DNA of 64,000 nt from Lachnospiraceae bacterium (GTDB lineage: Bacteria > Bacillota > Clostridia > Lachnospirales > Lachnospiraceae). Positions 60,036 to 64,000 of this stretch are shown piece by piece; position 1 is the first letter of the stretch, and each line of letters begins with the position of its first letter. Under the pieces are notes generated by a model. The model did no database searches. It saw nothing but the letters and a program-made list of their open reading frames with translations, and had not been told where the DNA came from. Position numbers and translations under genes: made by a program. The stretch covers positions 13,531 through 77,530 of the forward strand of contig CABJBM010000028.1 in assembly GCA_902363835.1 (NCBI GenBank). The letters are read 5' to 3'.

Positions 60036-61106
60036 ATGAGTGAATATTTAGTTAATATTGAAAATGAACGTCTTTCCTTCTTTACTCCGGCTGGAGAAGT
60101 TAAGGCACTTAATGATGTATCCCTTCATCTTCGTGAAGGTGAGGTTCTGGGAATTGTAGGTGAGTCCGGTTCCGGTAAGTCTGTAACAGCTTACAGCCTT
60201 ATGGGCCTTACGGCTTATCCAGGGCGCCTGATCGGCGGTTCTCTTCAGTTTAACGGACATCAGATTGAGCAGATGACAGAGAAGGAAATGAGAAAGATCC
60301 GGGGAAATGAAATTTCTATTATTTTCCAGGATCCCATGACCAGCTTAAATCCGGTTTACACCATTGGAAACCAGATCACGGAAGTGGTCATGCTTCATAC
60401 AAATAAGAACAAACAGCAGGCAAATGAAAGAGCAAGAGAGCTTCTCACCCTGGTAGGAATCAATGAACCGGATAAGCGTCTGAAGCAGTATCCTCACGAG
60501 CTGTCCGGCGGTATGCGCCAGCGTGTTATGATCGCCATTGCCCTTGCATGTGAGCCAAAGCTTTTGATCGCAGATGAGCCGACCACAGCTCTTGACGTTA
60601 CCATTCAGGCACAGATTCTGGAATTGATGATGGAATTAAAAGAAAAGCTTGGTATGGCCATTATCATGATCACCCATGACCTGGGCGTTGTTGCCAATAT
60701 GTGCGACCGCATTGCAGTTATGTATGCAGGAAAAGTTGTGGAATACGGCAATACCAATGATATATTCTATAACCCAAGCCACGAATACACCAAGGGACTC
60801 ATCCGAAGTATTCCTAAGCTTACGGAAAAGGAACACAATAAGCTGGTTCCCATTGAGGGAAGCCCTGTGGATATGCTTAATCCGCCGGCCGGCTGTCCTT
60901 TTGCGCCCAGATGCAGAGCCTGCATGAAGATTTGTCTGCGTGAAATGCCGCCATATACGGATATATCTGATATTCATTACAGTGCCTGCTGGCTGCTTCA
61001 GAAACAGGAGTTTGAACGCAGCGCAGCATCCTGCGTTCATGAGCAAGCAGGGAAAGCGGATCGTGAAAGTCCGCTTGATGAACAGGCCCAGAAGGGAGAT
61101 GCATGA
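60036..61106 (+). CDS. oppD: Oligopeptide ABC transporter ATPase OppD
   Basis: A 356-residue ATPase: Walker [29 protein letters not shown]-loop, [12 protein letters not shown] signature, [13 protein letters not shown]alker B, and a C-terminal region with four Cys ([15 protein letters not shown]) typical of the OppD/F iron-sulfur-like tail. The C-terminus has an extra polar 30-residue extension. Its stop overlaps the oppF start. Confidence 0.95.
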   Translation: MSEYLVNIENERLSFFTPAGEVKALNDVSLHLREGEVLGIVGESGSGKSVTAYSLMGLTAYPGRLIGGSLQFNGHQIEQMTEKEMRKIRGNEISIIFQDPMTSLNPVYTIGNQITEVVMLHTNKNKQQANERARELLTLVGINEPDKRLKQYPHELSGGMRQRVMIAIALACEPKLLIADEPTTALDVTIQAQILELMMELKEKLGMAIIMITHDLGVVANMCDRIAVMYAGKVVEYGNTNDIFYNPSHEYTKGLIRSIPKLTEKEHNKLVPIEGSPVDMLNPPAGCPFAPRCRACMKICLREMPPYTDISDIHYSACWLLQKQEFERSAASCVHEQAGKADRESPLDEQAQKGDA

Positions 61107-62083
61107 TGGATAATAAATATCTTGTAGAGGTACAGAATTTACAACAGTATTTCCCTGTTGCCGGAGGTAAATTATTTGAGAAAAAGGTAGTAAAGGCAGT
61201 AGATAACGTTTCCTTTGGAATCAAAAGGGGTGAAACCCTGGGATTGGTTGGAGAATCCGGCTGCGGAAAGACCACAACAGGCCGTACTCTGCTCCGGCTT
61301 TATGAGCCAACCTCAGGAAAGATCTTTTTTGACGGGGAAGATATTACAAAGGTGAATATGCTCCCTTACCGCCAGAAAATGCAGATCGTGTTTCAGGATC
61401 CTTATGCCAGCCTGGATCCCCGTATGACTGTTGGGGACATTATTGGTGAAGCCATTGACATTCATCATCTGGCTTCCAGCAAAAAGGACCGGCAGGACCA
61501 GATCATTTCCGTTCTGTCTACCGTAGGACTTAACTCAGAGCATGCAAACCGTTATCCTCATGAATTTTCCGGCGGACAGCGGCAGCGTGTGGGCATTGCC
61601 CGGGCTCTGGCAGTGAACCCTCAGTTTATCGTCTGCGACGAGCCGGTATCAGCTCTGGATGTTTCCATTCAGGCACAGGTTGTCAATATGTTTGAACAGC
61701 TTCAGGAGGAAATGGGCCTGACCTACTTATTTATTGCCCATGACCTTTCCATTGTAAAGCATATTTCCAACAGGATCGGCGTTATGTATTTAGGAAAGAT
61801 GGTAGAGCTTGCGGACAGCTATGAACTGACCTTCCACAGCGTGCATCCATATACAAAGAGCCTGATTTCCGCCATTCCCATTGCGGACCCGGAAACCAGC
61901 CGCAAATCCAAGAGAATTGTTTTGGAAGGGGATGTGCCAAGCCCTGTAAATCCGCCGTCAGGCTGCCGCTTCCGTACCAGGTGTCCCTATGCGGATGAAC
62001 TTTGTGCGGCAGAAGAGCCGGAGTGGAAAGAGGTTTCTTCCGGGCATTATGCAGCATGTCATCATCTGGATAAAGTAAACTGA
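61106..62083 (+). CDS. oppF: Oligopeptide ABC transporter ATPase OppF
   Basis: A 325-residue partner ATPase: Walker [56 protein letters not shown], and a Cys-containing tail ([14 protein letters not shown]). Two adjacent ATGs (61103, 61106) are possible; the second gives the better distance from GGGAG. Confidence 0.95.
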   Translation: MDNKYLVEVQNLQQYFPVAGGKLFEKKVVKAVDNVSFGIKRGETLGLVGESGCGKTTTGRTLLRLYEPTSGKIFFDGEDITKVNMLPYRQKMQIVFQDPYASLDPRMTVGDIIGEAIDIHHLASSKKDRQDQIISVLSTVGLNSEHANRYPHEFSGGQRQRVGIARALAVNPQFIVCDEPVSALDVSIQAQVVNMFEQLQEEMGLTYLFIAHDLSIVKHISNRIGVMYLGKMVELADSYELTFHSVHPYTKSLISAIPIADPETSRKSKRIVLEGDVPSPVNPPSGCRFRTRCPYADELCAAEEPEWKEVSSGHYAACHHLDKVN

Positions 62084-62090
62084 TTTATCG

Positions 62091-62119
62091 TTGCTATTTT
62101 ACGGTTCTTATGTTATGCT
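62091..62119 (+). promoter_or_regulatory. Possible internal promoter before oppA
   Basis: TTGCTA (62091-62096), 17-bp spacer, TATGCT (62114-62119), just after oppF. Would allow extra expression of the binding protein. Confidence 0.4.
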
Positions 62120-62127
62120 AAGTGAAA

Positions 62128-62165
62128 ATCGGCACATTAGTGAAATGACGTATTACTGTGCCGAT
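62128..62165 (+). terminator. Hairpin between oppF and oppA
   Basis: ATCGGCACA (62128-62136) pairs perfectly with TGTGCCGAT (62157-62165). No T run follows, so it is more likely a 5' mRNA stabiliser for oppA or a processing site than a terminator. Confidence 0.5.
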
Positions 62166-62191
62166 AAATATATTTTATAGGAGGACGACTT

Positions 62192-63883
62192 ATGAAAAAA
62201 ATGTCACTTATGTTGGCTGCTGTTATGGCCTCTGGCATGATTCTTTCCGCTTGCGGCGGGAATAATGCTGCGGGTACAAAAGCAGGTGCTGACACAACTG
62301 CGGCGGCTGGAGGAGAAACCTCAACTGCTGCAAAAGAAAATTCCGGGGGGCTTGACCTTGCGGTTCAGCTTGGACCGAATCCGGAGACCATTGACCCGGC
62401 TTTAAATTCCTCGGTTGATGGTGCAAACATGATTGTACATGCCTTTGAAACCCTGTTGATTGTGGATAAGGACAACAAAATCGTGCCTGGTCAGGCAGAG
62501 TCTTTTGATGTATCAGCGGATGGGCTTACCTATACCTTCAAGCTTCGTGACGGCTTGAAATGGAGTGACGGTACTCCGTTAACTGCCAATGACTTTGTGT
62601 ATTCCTGGAAGAGACTGGCAGATCCTAATGTAGCAGCTCCTTATGGGGCAGATATGCTGGGTTTTGTAAAAGGGTATGAAGAAGCAGCAGCCGGAGATTT
62701 GGATGCTTTAGGTGTTTCCGCTCCTGATGATAAGACTTTTGTAGTAGAGTTGTCTTCACCTTGTGTATATTTTTCAAAGCTGGTTACCCATGCCTCCATG
62801 GTTCCTGTACAGGAAGCAGCTGTAGAAGCAGCTGGGGATCAGTGGAGTTTAAAGCCTGAGACTTATATTTCCAACGGTCCTTTAAAGATGATCGAGTGGG
62901 TTCCAGGTTCTCATATTACTTTTGCAAAGAATGAAAATTACTGGAATGCTGAAAAGGTCACTTTAAACACCTTGAAATGCGTTCTCATGGAAGATTCCAA
63001 TGCCGCTTACAGCGCTTATCAGGCAGGGGAGTTAGCTATGATTAAGTATGTCCCCACGGAAGAGATTCCGGCACTGAAGGGAACCCCGGATTTCCATGTA
63101 GATCCCAGCATGAGTGTTAGTTATATAAACTTCCAGACCCAGAAGGAACCATTTAACAATCCGGATGTCCGCAAAGCCTTAAGCCTTGCCATTGACCGTA
63201 AATATGTGGCCGATACCATTATGCAGGGTACTAGCGCAGCGGCAACAAACTTTGTTCCTGACGGTGTATCTGATGCAGAGGGAGGAACCTTCTTTAATCA
63301 GGTAACAGCAAAGGAAGGCAAAAACTTCTTTAATGTAGATGATCATGCAGCAGATGTGGCAAAGGCAAAGGAACTTCTTGCAAAAGCCGGATATCCTGAC
63401 GGACAAGGCTTCCCTGTTTTTGAGTATATGACCAATGATGCCGGATTTAATAAACCGGTAGCAGAATATTTACAGAGCTGCTGGAAGGAAACCCTTAACA
63501 TTAATATGGATATTAAAATTGTTGAGTGGGCCACCTTTACTCCTACCCGCCGGGCAGGAGATTATCAGATAGCACGCGGTGGTTGGGGCTTTGACTATGA
63601 CGATCCTTCCAACTTACTGAACGTAAACCTTTCTGCCAGCGGTAACAACGATGCAAAGTACAATAATCCGGAATTTGACAAATTGCTTACCGAAGCTAAC
63701 TCCACAGCTGATGTAAAAGAGCATTTTAAAAAGCTTCATGAGGCGGAATATATGCTTCTTGAAGATTCCCCTATTGCGCCAATTACCTACAAGAATGAGT
63801 TCTATTTACAGAACCCGAAATTAAAGGGTACATGGTATTCTCCATACAGCTACTGGTTCTTCCAGTATGCCACCATGGAATAG
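62192..63883 (+). CDS. oppA: Oligopeptide-binding lipoprotein OppA
   Basis: A 563-residue SBP_bac_5 lipoprotein: lipobox LSACG with Cys21, Ala/Thr-rich linker, then LGPNPETIDPALNSSVDGANM, LRDGLKWSDGTPLTANDFVYSW, NPDVRKALSLAIDRKYV and GFDYDDPSNLLNV. It captures extracellular oligopeptides for OppBCDF. ATG 62192 follows TAGGAGG. Confidence 0.95.
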   Translation: MKKMSLMLAAVMASGMILSACGGNNAAGTKAGADTTAAAGGETSTAAKENSGGLDLAVQLGPNPETIDPALNSSVDGANMIVHAFETLLIVDKDNKIVPGQAESFDVSADGLTYTFKLRDGLKWSDGTPLTANDFVYSWKRLADPNVAAPYGADMLGFVKGYEEAAAGDLDALGVSAPDDKTFVVELSSPCVYFSKLVTHASMVPVQEAAVEAAGDQWSLKPETYISNGPLKMIEWVPGSHITFAKNENYWNAEKVTLNTLKCVLMEDSNAAYSAYQAGELAMIKYVPTEEIPALKGTPDFHVDPSMSVSYINFQTQKEPFNNPDVRKALSLAIDRKYVADTIMQGTSAAATNFVPDGVSDAEGGTFFNQVTAKEGKNFFNVDDHAADVAKAKELLAKAGYPDGQGFPVFEYMTNDAGFNKPVAEYLQSCWKETLNINMDIKIVEWATFTPTRRAGDYQIARGGWGFDYDDPSNLLNVNLSASGNNDAKYNNPEFDKLLTEANSTADVKEHFKKLHEAEYMLLEDSPIAPITYKNEFYLQNPKLKGTWYSPYSYWFFQYATME

Positions 63884-63903
63884 GAAATATCTGTTATGAA
63901 TCA

Positions 63904-63934
63904 AACACCCAGGAAATATTTCTGGGTGTTTTTT
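63904..63934 (+). terminator. Terminator of the opp operon
   Basis: AACACCCAG (63904-63912) pairs with CTGGGTGTT (63922-63930), followed by TTTT. Confidence 0.92.
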
Positions 63935-63940
63935 CGTTAT

Positions 63941-64000
63941 GGGTCGTGACCCTGTTGAGCACGCATAGCGTGCGAAATATAAACCACCCGCTATGCGGGT
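63941..64000. repeat. Cluster of three short hairpins at the window edge
   Basis: GGGTCGTGACCC (63941-63952), GCACGCATAGCGTGC (63959-63973) and ACCCGCTATGCGGGT (63986-64000) follow one another; the last continues out of the window. The GC-rich palindromes in A/T-rich surroundings suggest the edge of a dispersed or IS200/IS605-like element, which cannot be confirmed from here. Confidence 0.45.

Overview
The window looks like a chromosomal segment of an anaerobic, spore-former-type Firmicute of the Lachnospiraceae (Clostridium/Lacrimispora-like). This is inferred from moderate GC content, strong AAGGAGG ribosome binding sites, frequent TTG/GTG starts, CodY, LexA-type GAAC-N4-GTTC boxes, a LicT/RAT antitermination remnant and the set of ABC, PTS and microcompartment genes. 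No rRNA, tRNA, CRISPR array or transposase gene was seen.

Layout. 1-2106: end of a sugar-phosphate locus (GH4 6-phospho-alpha-glucosidase, NagA-like deacetylase). 2295-10920: a nucleoside operon with purine nucleoside phosphorylase, a zinc dehydrogenase, a BMP-type lipoprotein with its ABC transporter, and an MTA/SAH/5'-deoxyadenosine deaminase-type amidohydrolase. 11061-17659: a ribose-type ABC transporter, a methylthioribose kinase homologue (MtnK) and a methylthioribose-1-phosphate isomerase homologue (MtnA). 17722-18489: a divergent DeoR regulator. 18762-30466: a bacterial microcompartment (BMC) operon with a class II aldolase carrying a tail peptide, CoA-acylating aldehyde dehydrogenase, four BMC-H proteins, PduL, a BMC-P vertex protein, a solute-binding-like protein without signal peptide, a CoA-disulfide-reductase-like flavoprotein, a CoA-transferase-like pair, an iron alcohol dehydrogenase and DhaK/DhaL homologues.

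The main discovery candidate is that 2295-30466 forms one regulon and one pathway. A region of about 306 bp containing promoter, operator and leader hairpin is present twice, before the nucleoside operon and before the mtnK/mtnA operon. The same A/T-rich boxes (ATAAAACA) recur in 10-bp phase between deoR and the aldolase gene. The enzymes connect as: nucleoside uptake, deamination, phosphorolysis to a (5-deoxy/5-methylthio)ribose 1-phosphate, or uptake of the free sugar and phosphorylation by MtnK; isomerisation by MtnA; aldol cleavage to DHAP plus a volatile or toxic aldehyde; and aldehyde oxidation/reduction inside a protein shell to acyl-CoA, acyl-phosphate and alcohol. This would be a microcompartment form of the DHAP shunt for 5'-deoxyadenosine or MTA by-products. 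The exact substrate is inference.

30619-38496: RpiR regulator, a mannosylglycerate-type PTS EIIABC and GH38 alpha-mannosidase (MngA/MngB-like), then a promoter with an intact RAT/terminator attenuator that now leads into a deletion scar joining the first residues of a beta-glucoside PTS EIIB to an N-terminally truncated LicT, then an MFS transporter. 38512-42746 (minus strand): an S8 protease homologue whose catalytic serine is glycine, a nitroreductase, a lysine-rich membrane protein and a TetR regulator. 42989-47396: MMPL transporter with a secreted coiled-coil partner. 47706-49810: a radical SAM/partner pair behind a LexA box. 50143-57914: housekeeping block comM-like, dprA, topA, codY, rpsB, tsf. 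58045-63883: an opp peptide transporter. Window end: hairpin-rich sequence running off the edge.
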